64,000 bases of DNA, taken from Tillus elongatus. Taxonomy: Eukaryota; Arthropoda; Insecta; Coleoptera; Cleridae. The DNA lies in assembly GCA_964006375.1 (NCBI GenBank), contig OZ023268.1:87047358-87111357 (forward strand). The letters are read 5' to 3'. The notes below the pieces were generated by a model. That model saw only the letters and a list, made by a program, of their open reading frames with translations, ran no database searches and was not told where the DNA came from. The first letter of the stretch is position 1; each line of letters begins with the position of its first letter. A program made the translations under genes and the position numbers. Shown piece by piece: positions 22,346-35,937 of the stretch.

Positions 22346-23420
22346 ATGGTGTATTCTGTAGAAGAAAGAGTTGAAATGATTACTCTTTTTTTCAAAAACG
22401 ATTACTGTGCCAACCGTACCGCACATTTGTTTAATGAACGATATCCGAACAGACATGTTAACAGAAAATACATTTTGGAGTTAGTTGCAAAGTTTCGACA
22501 AAGTGGTTCAGTAGCCAACAAAAAAACGGGATCCTGAACGTGAATTTCCGGTTATAAATGAGACTACTGAGATTGAAGTTTTAGGACAAATTGCTGCAGA
22601 CCCAACTTTGAGCACGAGAAAATTGGCCACTGTTTCACACATCAAAAGAAGAACTATTCAGCGAATATTGAAGCATCATAAATTTCACCCGTATAAAATT
22701 GTACAACAACTGAATAAAGATGATTTTGATCGGCGGCTGGAGTTTTGTGAAGTTATGACTGCACGAATAGCTGATAACAGGAACTTTCTGTTCAATATTT
22801 GTTTTTCAGACGAGTGTACGTCTTTATTAAACTCTAGAGTCAATCGTCATAATTGTCATTATTGGGCAGATAATAATCCAAGAAATTTTCACGAAGTCCA
22901 CACTCAAACTCCACAGAAATTGAATGTTTGTACTGGCACTTTTGGATACCGTTTAATCGGACCAATTTTTCTTGATGGCAATTTGAGTGGCGAAACGTAT
23001 TTGGAGTTACTAGAAGATATCGTTTACCCACTACTAATTGACATTGTTGAAAATGATGATCGCTATCAAGAAAATCAATTAGTGTTTCAACAATATGGAG
23101 CTCCCCTGCATTTTTCACAACGTGTTAGGGAGTTTTTGAAAAGAGAGTTTCCAGGACAATGGATTGGGCGTAGAGGCGCTATTGAGTGCCCCCCTAGATG
23201 ACTGGATTTAACTCCTTTAGACGTCTTTTTATGGGGCCATTTAAAGAGTAGAATTTTTGCAACAGCACCAGAGTCTCTGGAAGAATTACGACGACGCATT
23301 GTTGAAGAATGCCGTCTAATATCTCCACAAATGCTCCAGAATGTCAGAGCTCGTTTTGAACAAAATTTGTACTTTTGTATGGAAGGTGGTGGTCAAAAAC
23401 TTGAACACTTACTTAACTGA
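22346..23420 (+). pseudogene. DD41D-type transposase, inactivated
   Basis: The ATG at 22346 opens MVYSVEERVEMITLFF, the N-terminal HTH. A frameshift near 22530 precedes the second HTH (STRKLATVSHIKRRTIQRIL). Then come DDFDRRLEFC, FSDECTS with the first catalytic Asp, NRHNCHYW, VFQQYGAPLHF where the second catalytic Asp is replaced by Tyr, WIGRRGAIECPPR, a TGA in place of an Arg codon, LDLTPLDVFLWGHLKS with the third Asp, and the C-terminus ending LEHLLN. About 355 residues overall, the size of the intact 362-residue relative at 45777-46865. One catalytic substitution, one nonsense and one frameshift make it inactive. Confidence 0.9.
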
Positions 23421-23811
23421 GTAAACATTTTAGAACGTTTGGTTTTGTTTTTTAGATTTTTGTAACGAAAAATTGACTAATTAGTGCATTTATTTTCACA
23501 ATGAATGAAATACGTTCTTGCAACTCCAACTGTAAATTATTTTTAAATGAGTTAATAAAACTTCCAAAAAAATTAGTGGGCTGAATTCAGAAAAGAATGA
23601 GCTTTCAAATGATGTAACACTCGACCCATGTTCACTATTCAAAATATAAGGGTTGTTATCACCACCCTTAAGGGGTTGATGTGACAAAGTTGATTTTCAT
23701 GTCAAAACATGTGCCCCTCAATATTAAAATTGACGAGTTTCAGCGTTTCTTAAAAAAAAATTTTCACTGGACGCAAATCGGTCTGCTTCGTTTTCAATGC
23801 GCCATCCTGTA

Positions 23812-24065
23812 TATAGGTATCCAACCGATAAGTTCAAAAATAATCCGAAAATCGATTTTGATGAAACTTGGCACATGTTAATAGCTTGGATGAGTTCGTT
23901 ATCCAGTCCAATCGGACAAGCTATTTAGAAATAAATGGTAGACATATTGTCTTGATGACGGCTTTACTTTACCCCAAAATTGAAGATGCTGGCTTAACAG
24001 AAAATTGAATTAATATATCTTGAATAATTTAATGAAGATTCGCTACCATAACGCACTTGCTACGT
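23812..24065 (-). mobile_element. HINE-like repeat, 5' half of the split copy
   Basis: ACCGATAAGTTCAAAAATAATCCGAAAATCG matches the standard post-(TA)n block in part, and CTACCATAACGCACTTGCTA at the right is the 5' tip. Confidence 0.7.
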
Positions 24066-24333
24066 ATATATTTTTTTCAATTTCTGAAAAATGTTATGGC
24101 TTTCCAGAAAAACTCAATCAGCCGAAACAAGGTCTGGATTTTGTAAACCGCAGTCCAGTCTCTCTGATATGTCTTTAAAAATTTGAAAATGTTTTGTAAG
24201 TGGAACTACGCGATTACGTATTCATTAATATTCTTCCATAGCTTCGACAGTTTCGTTGAGCAAAACCCAACATTAACGGCATATTAACTTGCCCGTGACA
24301 GACAATTTTGCGGCTTCATTAAATAGGAAGAGT

Positions 24334-24992
24334 CTGGACGCAGTAAGTGCCTTATGGAAGTAAATTTACATAAAAATGTTGTTAATAGCAAATATGCCTC
24401 CTTAATGCAAGCTGGCATCAACCTGGTTACCAGTATAACCTAGGTAGTAGAAACAATGTGCCATACATTTTAACAAAATAATTTATTGTTTCAAAATGCA
24501 AAAAAAAATTCCGAAAATATATTTTAAATGTTTTCGAGAAGACTGGTTTCCTAGCCAACGAACCTTATTGAGTTATTTAAATTTAAAGCATTTAATGAAA
24601 ATTCGCTACAAAAACGTACTTACTGCGTCGAGATTTTTTTCCTTACCAACATGCATCATATTTCGATAAAAAGCAAAAAGCCAATAATATAAGTGATGTT
24701 CGAAATAAAATTGTAGATATCACCAACGACTTATGGACCAGCCTGTGGTTTCCAAAATAATTTTGTAAGATGCAGCTCCCTATAATTATTGTATACAACT
24801 TTTTCCCGCATCTTGTGTAATTACAATTATATTGAGCTTTACTGTAGAAATGCGTCACCCTGTATATATTTAAATAAATAAAAACTGAAACTAAATCCGG
24901 ATATAGATTCTAGGACTCTCAATTGAAGAAAACTTTTTAAAATTTAAAAGCCTCGGTCTTCTCATTAGTGAATTTTTTAAGAAAATTAACTA
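24334..24992 (+). mobile_element. HINE-like repeat, copy 4
   Basis: The 5' tip CTGGACGCAGTAAGTGCC is at 24334. An inverted second tip ends at 24632, giving the ~300-bp submodule. The (TA)n core is reduced to TATATATTTAAATA near 24864, and the 3' end reads CTCATTAGTGAATTTTTTAAGAAAATT in part (24961-24990), the hairpin with a small change. Confidence 0.75.
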
Positions 24993-25004
24993 ACAAGTCA
25001 ATGC

Positions 25005-25492
25005 AAGAATTTTTTCTACGAAAATTAGCGCAAAAGTATAGACCGTTAAACCGTAAAGTTAACTAAAACAACTGCCAAAGCATCAGAGAAGGGGCTACTT
25101 GAAATGAATTTTCTGGAAATATTTTAGTAAAATGAAGGACAATGACGGTTGAAGCTAAAACTTAAGGGTTTGTCAAACACTCTTCTTGCGACATTTTCTT
25201 TACATAAACCGTATTCCTTTCAGGTTCTTTGCCAAAATGTTGCCTATAACTTTTTTTTAACCTACAGACCTAAATTTCGGTGAATGATTCGCTTTTTATA
25301 ATACAAACACGCGTACCAAATGTGGTTGCCCTTACTTTGTTATTTCCGGAGATATAGAAAATTTCCGAAAGGAAACACAAAACTTTTCGGGGAAACCTGG
25401 GCCGATTTTTCTGGCTAACAAGCTTATCGAAGCCACTTGCAAAAGGAAGGTACTAACCAAATTCGATCAAAATCGGCTCATTATTTTTTGGT

Positions 25493-25572
<80 letters not shown>

Positions 25573-25662
25573 AAAACGAAACTGACCACAGATGTGTGCC
25601 CTAGGGGGCCTAGTTCGCGCTCACATTAGTGGATTTTTTAAAGAAAATACACTAAAATTGGC
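25005..25662 (+). mobile_element. HINE-like repeat, copy 5 (5'-truncated)
   Basis: The body is the complement of the copy 2 body (from CATCAGAGAAGGGGCTA-type sequence to CTTACTTTGTTATTTCCGG). The (TA)n core is at 25499-25570, then GAAACTGACCACAG and an end at CACTAAAA (25655). It is adjacent to copies 4 and 6. Confidence 0.7.
25499..25570. repeat. (TA)n core of copy 5
   Basis: 72 bp of TA. Confidence 0.95.
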
Positions 25663-25848
25663 ACAAAACACAATAAATTTAAATATTAAATATGGAAGGG
25701 TGATTTTTAGATATCATCTGTCTTTTTAGTGAATTTTCTTAAAAAAAATCACTAATGAGAAGATCGCGGCTTTTGAAAAAATGTCTACAAATGAGCCCTA
25801 TTTACGACCCCTGGAACCCAAATCCGAGGTCGGTTTTAGACTTTATAT

Positions 25849-25851
<3 letters not shown>

Positions 25852-25940
<89 letters not shown>
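25852..25940. repeat. (TA)n core of copy 6
   Basis: 89 bp of TA, followed by TTTCACACCGATAACTC. Confidence 0.95.
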
Positions 25941-25943
<3 letters not shown>

Positions 25944-26045
25944 TCACACCGATAACTCAAAAAATAATGCGCCGATGACGATCAAATTTAGTGAATACCT
26001 TTCTTTTGCAAGTGGCTTGGATAAGTTCGTTAGCCAGGAAAATCT

Positions 26046-26795
26046 GCCCAGTCCAAATAGATTAAACATTACTTGGTTTTAATTAGACATTCCCCCGTCC
26101 GTGTCAGTTCTGAGCTGCCTTTTAATGTTTCTAGTTGCGACGACGTTAATTAAAATGCATGTTTGTAAGAAAAGAAAATCAAGACGCAGCAAGTGCGTTA
26201 TGGTAGCGAATTTTTATTAAATTCTGCTCAGTTTAAATAGATTAAGCAGTGCAATTGTTTTAATTAGACAGCCGGATTCCTCCGGTCCGTGCCAGTTCTG
26301 AGCTGACTTTTAATGTATCAAATTTCGACCACGTAATTATAATGCATGTTTGTAAGAAAATAAATTCGGGACACAGCAAGTGCGTTATGGTAGTAAATTT
26401 TTATTAAAATATGATCAGGTCAAATAGATTAAACAATGCTTTGTTTTTTTTTTAATATTAAAATATCTCTATGTCGCAGGTGTGTGTTTTTTTTTATTTC
26501 AACAACACACCATGAAGGATTACAGCCTAAATACTATCATACCGTGGGTGCCAACTTGTTAATTCTGGACTTGAAGTTTTGGAGGTTCGGAGGAGAAGGA
26601 GAAATATGTGCCGGCAAGGAATTCCACCACTTGGAAATCCTCCGGAGAAAAGAGTGGGCAAAACAAGATGTTCTATGTCTGGTGACCTTGACAGTAAAAG
26701 GGTGCATTCGCTATGTTCCCCTGGTAGATCTGTTGGGGGAAGCAGGTGGAGGAATTATGGAAGAAAGCTCCTTTGAGCAGTGCCCGTGCAGATAT

Positions 26796-26826
<31 letters not shown>

Positions 26827-27600
26827 GTCGCAAACGGCACGTCGGGTGGCAGCCTTTGGGTGAGGGTAGGGTCGCTGATGAGACGTATAGCTCTCTACTG
26901 AATGGAGTCCAGGATAGAGAGTGTAGAAGCGGCAGCGGCACCTCAGATGTGTGAGCAGATTCGAGGTTTGGCCTTATTTATAAAGTATATAAGGTATGGA
27001 GATTAACTGGTGAAAAGTATTTGCGAGCCCGGAAGAGGAAACCTAATTTCTTAGCAGTAGCTTCTGCCATTGATGTGACATGTTGGTGCCAATTGAGATT
27101 TCGATCCACGGAAATGCCAACAAGTGAAAAGGACTCATTACTTTGAATAACTTGGTTGTTCATTGTGATGGGTCTAGGGCTGGTATATCTCTTATGAGAT
27201 AGAAAGCAAAACTGGGATCTGGTGGGATTGAATTGTCCAAGATTTCTACTTCCTCAGTCTAATATTTTTTGGGCTCCACGGAGACTGAACCCTTCATGAG
27301 TCTGCGATCCTCATCTAATTGGGCTAAAGAGACAGTAACTGTGAACTGGATTGGATATGCTAGAGAGGGGGTCACTGATGTGGAGAAGAAACAAAGTAGA
27401 GGCTAAAGCTGAACCTTGAGAAACTTCTGCATTATTTGGATACACTTTTAATTATATAGTAGGATTCCCCGGTCCGTGCAAGTTCTGAGCTGACCTCTAA
27501 TATATCGAATTTCGACCACGTAATTATAATGCGTGTTTGTAAGAAACGAAATTCGGGACGCAGCAAGTGCGTTATGGTAGCGAATTTTGATTAAATGCTT
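26046..27600. repeat. Tandem array of ~182-bp units (three, the last interrupted)
   Basis: Units start near 26046, 26225 and 26410 with CAAATAGATTAAACA-type sequence, pass through GTGCCAGTTCTGAGCTGAC, ATAATGCATGTTTGTAAGAA and end with AGCAAGTGCGTTATGGTAG. The third unit resumes after the LINE at about 27446. A single unit of the same kind is found at 41785-41945. Confidence 0.8.
26436..27445 (-). pseudogene. LINE fragment: RT C-terminal part (Jockey/CR1-like)
   Basis: Minus-strand frames give, in order, a GSALASTLFLLHISD-like stretch (the region after RT motif B), SVSVEPKKY, FNPTRSQFCFLSHKRYTSPR, VGISVDRNLNWHQHVTSMAE with KKLGFLFRARKYFSPVNLHT (the typical region after the RT fingers-palm), then HRYLHGHCSKELSSIIPPPA and ISKWWNSLPAHIF near the C-terminus. 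Frameshifts, stops and a (GA)n run (26801-26826) break it. A T-rich run at 26438-26450 (poly-A on the minus strand) marks its 3' end. It is a 5'-truncated insertion inside the third ~182-bp unit. Confidence 0.8.
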
Positions 27601-27847
27601 CATATTTGAAAAGCTGAATTTGCTATTAACCTATAAGCTTCGTTGGCCAGGAAACTAATTTTTTCGGGAACATATTAAGTTTATTTTTGTACATCTTCAA
27701 AAATAAAGTTATTTTGATGATAATATATGCAAATTTATATAAATTTATATAACCAAATTTGTTTCCTGCTTTCTTTCAAAAACACGTATTTGCTATTTGA
27801 AACATTTTAATGAAAATTCGCTACCATAACGCACTTACTGCGTCCAG

Positions 27848-28393
27848 ACTTGTTTTTAAACATTTTCTTATAGAAAATATTTTGAACTTGCCTGAGTTAA
27901 CCGATTTTTTCTGGAAAGTGATAACCTTTTCAAAAATTTATTGGAATGAAAAGTTTTAAAATTAAATGCTCGACAAAAGTGTTTATATTTTTGAGATTTC
28001 CGGGTGAGAAAAAGTTTCCTAATTTTGTGGAGTTGTCACCCACGATCGACCTTCCCAAAATCTTGATTAATTAGTAATTTTCGTTAATTATGATATTGAA
28101 TTAAAATTAGCTTTGTAAGCGCAGGTTAAAACCTTTATGCTTAATTTTTTCTCGTTTTCTTGATTTTATCGATTTTTGTTACAAATATCAATTTTTTATA
28201 TTGAATTTTGAAAAAAATCTGTTTCCGTTTATAATGTTTTTCGTGCATTTCTGGGATTTTCTTTTACAAGAAATATATCTTTGTAAAAATTGCTTGCAAA
28301 AGTTAGATGGCCTGGTAAATAGGATCGGTTTTTCCAAAAAAATACTGCAATGTTTGTATCTCTGCAAATAAACAAGTTATTTTGAAGAAGGTC

Positions 28394-28395
<2 letters not shown>
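27848..28395. other. No gene seen; weak HINE-like body similarity
   Basis: Phrases such as TTAGATGGCCTGGTAAATAGGATCGG near 28295-28320 resemble a worn HINE-like body ahead of the (TA)n at 28396. Confidence 0.35.

Positions 28396-28466
<71 letters not shown>
28396..28466. repeat. (TA)n tract at 3' side of LINE
   Basis: 71 bp of TA running into five TAA triplets that form the LINE tail. With 30888-30955 it brackets the LINE, suggesting insertion into one TA tract. Confidence 0.95.
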
Positions 28467-28481
<15 letters not shown>

Positions 28482-30885
28482 AACAGGCCTTTATTGAAAA
28501 AGAAAAGTAACAAAAAGAAACACTACAATCAAAAATGATACATACCAACCCGCACGATGGCGAAGTCTAGCAAACTCTGCTATGCCACTTAACCACCGCA
28601 CAGATTGTTTACATAAAAACACAAATGCATGGCAAACAAACGCTTCAAATGCAAAAAAGCAAACCACAACCATTCATAAACCATTCTCCTCACACCGCAT
28701 CTCCACCCTCGCATCAACATCTCAAGAACTCACCGAACACATACACACACACCCATACACCTACCCACACACAGAGAGACAAGCACGCACACACGTTCAT
28801 GCGCACAGAACAACTCATTCCCTACAGAATCTCGCATTACTGACTACTAAACAAAAACTCTCTCACCTTGCATTTGAACTTATTCATATTATACCGCTTA
28901 AAATCATCTGGAAGACAGTTAAGTAGTTTGATGGCACTATAAACAAATGATCTTTTAAACACCGCAGTATGAAATCGTGGTAGACAGAACTCATTTTTAT
29001 TTCTTATATTCACGTTGTGAGCTTCAGAGCGCAATGAAAAGTGGCGACTTAAATCAGTCGGAACGTCTTGACAAATCAATATTTTATAGACGTAAGTAAG
29101 TAAATGCAACTTGAATCTGTTCTCCATAGAAAGCCAGCGCAAATCACGAATCCTCCCAGATACATGCTCTCGTCTACTCAGACCAAAGACAAAACGACAA
29201 CACCAGTTCTGAACCCTCTGAACTGCACACCTATCTAATGAATCCAAACAGGGCATGTAAACAAAATTGCAATAATTGAAGTGAGAGAGCACAAGGGTCT
29301 CCGACAACTGAATCCTTAGCTTCATACTCAAAGCATGCCTATTTGAATAGAGCAATTTACGATTAAGAAACGCCTTTTTTTCTCAAATTACTCACATGTT
29401 CCCTGAACCTGAGCCTAGTGTCAATAACCATACCAAGGTTCCTAGCCGATTCCACAAAGTTTAACCTTTCATTATTTACCCAAATATTAAGAACAGACTT
29501 TAAAAAATGTTCTCTAGACCTGCTACAGAAAAGCATAACCTGTGACTTACTACAGTTGAGTCCCAGATTATGTTCAAGAGACAAATCGCAAATTTTTTGT
29601 AACTCACTGCATAATATATTATTGGCGTTATTATAGTCATTACAGTCGAAACTCAGGTGCATCTGAATGTCATCGGCATAGGCCTGAATCCTGCAATGCT
29701 GCAAGGAGGTCAAGATGTCCGAAGTATATATCAAAAAGAACAGTGGACCCAGAACAGAACCCTGCGGTACACCCGAACGGATCTCCAGCTCACCAGATGT
29801 TACATGATTATAAGAGACACACTGATACCTGTCAGTTAAATAGGAACGCATCAGACTCAGGGCAGGAGTATCAAAACCATAATATTTTAGCTTGGCACAG
29901 AGTAACTCATGACTAACAGTGTCAAACGCCTTTGAGAAGTCGAGCAAGACAAGCACACTGGCCAAGCCAGCATCAAGCGCCTCAAAAATATCCGCAGTAA
30001 CGCCCGCCAGGGCCGTAGCCGTACTAAACCCCGGTCGGAATCCGCACTGAACCTTGGGAATTATCCGCCGATCCATAACATACTGATACATTTGTTTATA
30101 TAAAATTTTTTCAAAAATTTTTGAAAGAACTGGAAGTATGCTGATAATGCGCAAATCAGAAAAGACCCGGGGGCTCGAGCACTTAGCAAGCGGTACACCC
30201 ACTGCCTTTTTCCACAACTTTGGAAAGTAGCTATTTTCTATACAACAATTTATGATGTGCACCATGACAATATCTATGGCTGTCATTGACAACTGCAACA
30301 TTTTCAGTGTAATATTATCCACACCCGAAGTATCCTTTTTAAGATCATAAACTACTTCGTTAACTTCCCAAGTATCCGTCATTCTAAAAGAAAACTTATC
30401 ACAGTTATTATCAAATTCATTATTATTATAGAAATTAATTTTGGAATCACAATTAGTGTTGACACTCTGAAAAAATTGAGAAAAGTAAGAGTTTATACTA
30501 TTAGGGTCAGATATATCATCAGGAATTGCATGATAATTGCCCCCTGAATGTACACTAAGATTACGCAATGCAGTCCAAGTCCGGCGCGGGTTATTCTGAG
30601 ATGTTATGAAATTGAGGTAGTTATATTTTTCTCTTCTTACAGTTGTCACTGTTAAATTTCGCAACTGTTTATACCTGTTCCAGTCACAAAGAGACTTGGT
30701 ACTCTTGTACCTCCGCAAAGCCTCATCCCTATTTTTCATCATCCTTTTTAAATCAAGGGTTAACCATTCAGCTTTTGGTTTCGTAGCCCGGCGCTCCACG
30801 AGCGGCGCATGTTGCTCAAATATTGAGAGTATAATAGAATTAAACATATGAATCTTTTTATCTATGTCCGACTCCACAAATAATT

Positions 30886-30887
<2 letters not shown>
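28467..30887 (-). mobile_element. 5'-truncated non-LTR retrotransposon (Jockey/CR1 group)
   Basis: Minus strand. RT ORF (29363-30877), frameshifted C-terminal part (28837-29355), a ~370-bp 3' UTR, AATAAAGGCC and a (TTA)n tail at 28467-28484. The apurinic endonuclease domain that normally precedes the RT is absent, so the copy is 5' truncated at 30887, where it meets a (TA)n tract. Confidence 0.88.
28837..30877 (-). pseudogene. LINE reverse transcriptase, 5'-truncated, one frameshift
   Basis: The first 504 residues are open. They begin just after the missing endonuclease (APLVERRATKPKAEWLT, a usual linker). RT motifs follow: VPLAKCSSPRVFSDLRIISI around 229-248, QCGFRPGFSTATAL at 277-290, catalytic Asp in LLDFSKAFDT at 311-320, SGVPQGSVLGPLFFLIYTSD at 368-387, and YADD at 400-403. 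The next frame (28837-29355) carries the C-terminal domain (SHFNYCNFVYMPCLDSLDRC, then LLNCLPDDFKRY). The shift lies in an A-rich run near 29360-29380. Catalytic residues are intact, so decay is recent. It copies its own RNA at a target nick; here it is immobile for lack of the endonuclease. Confidence 0.9.

Positions 30888-30955
<68 letters not shown>
30888..30955. repeat. (TA)n tract at 5' side of LINE
   Basis: 68 bp of TA followed by CTGTAAAGATGG and, at 31045-31076, a HINE-like 5' tip (GTTACCATAACGCAGTTGCC). Confidence 0.95.
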
Positions 30956-30956
<1 letters not shown>

Positions 30957-31260
30957 TGTAAAGATGGTACAATGTACGAAACCTAAAACGTTTTAGTTAA
31001 AAAAAAATGCATATTAACACTAAGAAGATTTTAATGGGAATTCGTTACCATAACGCAGTTGCCGCGTCTAAACATTTTAGTATGGTTTTTTTATAGAAAA
31101 AATTGCTTAGACCAAAGCTTTTATTCTTTTTAGTGAATTTTCGTAGAAAAAATTCACTAATGGAGAGATCCCGACTTTTGAATTTTGAAAAAATTTTTGC
31201 AAATGAGCGCGATCTAGGACCCCTAGAACCCATATCCGGGGTCAGTTTCAATTTTTATAT

Positions 31261-31400
<140 letters not shown>

Positions 31401-31419
31401 GTGTGTGTGTATCACACCG

Positions 31420-31985
31420 ATAACTCAAAAAATAATAGGCCGATTTTGATAAAATTTGGCATGTACCTTTCCTTTGTAAATGGCTTGGATAAGTTCGATG
31501 CTCAGGAAAATCGGATGAGGTTTTCCGGGAAAATTTTGAGTTTTCATTCGGAAAAATTCTTATCTCAAAAAGTAATAGGCCGATTTAAATAAAATTTGTC
31601 ATGTACCTTCCTTTTGTAAATAACTTTAACAAGTTCTTTAGTCAGGAAAATCGGATGTGGTTTTCCGGGAAAATTTTGAGTTTTCATTCAAAAAAAATTC
31701 TTATCTCAAAAAGTAATAAGCCGATTTCAATAAAATTTGGCATGTACCTTCCTTTTGTAAATGGCTTTGATAAGTGTGTTAGTGAGGAAAATCGGACGAG
31801 GTTTTCCTGGAAAATTTTGAGTTTTCATTCGAAAAAAATGTTTATCTCAAAGAATAATGGGCCGATTTTGATAAAATTTGGCATGTACCTTCCTTTTGTA
31901 AATGGCTTTGATAAGTTCATTAATCAGACAAATTGGACAAGGTTTTCCGGGAAAATTTTGAGTTTCTATTTGAAAAAAAATTTTA
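31420..31985. repeat. Four tandem ~141-bp units in copy 7
   Basis: Each unit has an AATAGGCCGATTT-like start (near 31433, 31574, 31714, 31856), ATGTACCTTCCTTTTGTAAA, AGGAAAATCGGA and GGAAAATTTTGAGTTTTCAT. Other HINE-like copies have one such unit, so this is a local expansion. Confidence 0.88.
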
Positions 31986-32173
31986 TCTTAAAAAATAAAA
32001 AATCTATGATAACTAAATTTGGTAGGTAGGTTTACGATATAAAAAGTAAACTATACACCAAAATTTAGATTTCTATGTGACAAGAAAAAAAAGTTATAAT
32101 AAAGTGCCAGATTATTTCTATGAAAATTCACTACCATAACGCACTTGCTACGTCCAGGCTTTTTTGAATACTT

Positions 32174-32175
32174 AC
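32174..32175 (-). promoter_or_regulatory. Predicted splice donor (GTAAGTATT)
   Basis: On the minus strand the exon sequence GAAGTTATT is followed by GTAAGTATT, a near-perfect donor. It falls after a complete codon (phase 0). Confidence 0.75.
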
Positions 32176-33222
32176 AATAACTTCTACGATTCTTGGTTTA
32201 GAATCAGCTGTTCTATTTCCATTATCTTGAGTAAAAGTATTCCATACTTTTGAATGTTTCCTATTGATATCCTCTGTATTGTGTAAATCATCCAAACTGT
32301 TAGACTTTTCCATAGAATCAGAACCGTGTTTAGAATTTTCGGATGAACGTCTTTCATGTTTTACACACGATCTTCCATAATCACTAGCACAAGAACTGCT
32401 TCTTGCTAACATTCGAGCCTGATTTTCAATGCTTCTCCTGTTAATCGTATCTATTAAATCATCACAGTTTTCAAATATGTCACTAAAGTATTCCTTCTTT
32501 TTCTTATCGCTCATTCTAATCGTAGCAAAATTGTTTTCTACACTATTTCTTATAAAATTATTTTCGTGGATTTCTTCGTGGTCGGTATGCTCTTCTGTAT
32601 GTTCTAAATTTTCTTCGATATCAGCCATTTTCTTAAGTTGTGAAATACTGTCAGTTTCTAAAATATCATCATAAGTAGATGAGACTAGTTTTGCGTGTTT
32701 TCTTTTACTGTTGCCCAAATGTCTTTTGGCTACATGAAGTTTGTGTATGTTGCCATTGGTTTCAGCATTTTGCGTTTTCTGCTCTTCTAGTACTTGTTCC
32801 CATAGGGTCAGGTACTTCATGGAAGTCTCATGATTTCTTCTATTAGCTTTATTTTCCCTTTGGTGAACAATGTCCGGCAGAACAGAAAATTTTTCTATTT
32901 GTTTTCTGACGTATTTTATTTCTTCTAGGCGTGTTCTACTGCTGATACTTTTAAAATATTCTTCTTTGTCTGGGTTTCCGTTCAAGTAAGCTAGCTTTTC
33001 GTCGTGATATTTTATATTGTCTAACTCATATTTGATGTTATTAAGGTGTTTTAAGATTTCTGTATAATGGTAGTTCTTTGCATTTTCGATGAAGACTTGC
33101 TGCTGAATTGAAGCTTCTTTATTTGGCATCTCTGAAAAACTATTTTTTATTTCCTCTTCAAATTTATCCACGCAAGTTTTCAGATACACACACATATCCT
33201 TGAAAATGCTATTGTCCGGCAT
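32176..33222 (-). CDS. Host gene exon, 349 codons, unknown coiled-coil-rich protein (partial CDS)
   Basis: The minus-strand frame starts at ATG 33222 (MPDNSIFKDMCVYLKTCVDK), in an AAAAAATG context just 5 bp inside a predicted acceptor, and stays open for 349 codons to a GTAAGT donor at 32175. The frame would otherwise end 14 codons later inside a HINE-like repeat. The product is hydrophilic. Residues ~1-130 are helix- and Lys/Glu-rich, likely coiled coil (EILKHLNNIKYELDNIKYHD), the middle is acidic (NLEHTEEHTDHEEIHENN), and 260-330 is Ser-rich with charged runs. There is no signal peptide or membrane segment. I do not recognise the family. No TE domain is visible, codon use looks ordinary, and the frame has no damage, so it is probably a real gene. 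Downstream exons are not identified. Confidence 0.65.
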
Positions 33223-33227
33223 TTTTT

Positions 33228-33229
33228 CT
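33228..33229 (-). promoter_or_regulatory. Predicted splice acceptor (TTCTTACTTTCAG)
   Basis: A pyrimidine-rich stretch ends in CAG immediately before AAAAAATG. It implies an upstream non-coding exon to the right of 33230. Confidence 0.65.
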
Positions 33230-33430
33230 GAAAGTAAGAAGAACATAGTTATTAGTACATTTCCAGCACTTTGATTAAGGCTATATTCTCGTCTACTATA
33301 TTCTTTAGTTTTACGTTGAAAATTTTTGCCGCGTAAACAAATTATAGCAGAATGACTTCCAGTTTTCGCGTGCTAGATTTTTATGGCACTTATCTTATAT
33401 TTATATCATCTGAAACAAATTTTTAAAAGT

Positions 33431-33469
33431 CTGGATGCCGTAAGTGCGTTATCTTGTGGCTGTAACACG

Positions 33470-33554
<85 letters not shown>
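33431..33554 (+). mobile_element. HINE-like repeat, 5' part of a copy split by the 33555-35685 element
   Basis: The tip CTGGATGCCGTAAGTGCGTT at 33431 is followed by the (TA)n (33472-33554). The 3' part resumes at 35686-35945. Confidence 0.65.
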
Positions 33555-35935
<2,381 letters not shown>

Positions 35936-35937
35936 AG

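Larger units (their letters stand above)
25734..27847 (-). mobile_element. HINE-like repeat, copy 6, enlarged by tandem units and a LINE insertion
   Basis: The 3' hairpin (AGTGAATTTTCTTAAAAA...) starts at 25737, the (TA)n core is at 25852-25940, and the 5' tip ends at 27847. Between them are three ~182-bp tandem units (from 26046), the third split by a LINE fragment (26436-27445). Without the insertions it would be close to the usual size. Confidence 0.75.

Noticed and set aside
31420..31985. CRISPR array
   Set aside because: The repeated units are long and contiguous without unique spacers, and the DNA is eukaryotic.
32429..32674. 81-codon plus-strand frame
   Set aside because: Antisense shadow of the host exon at 32176-33222.
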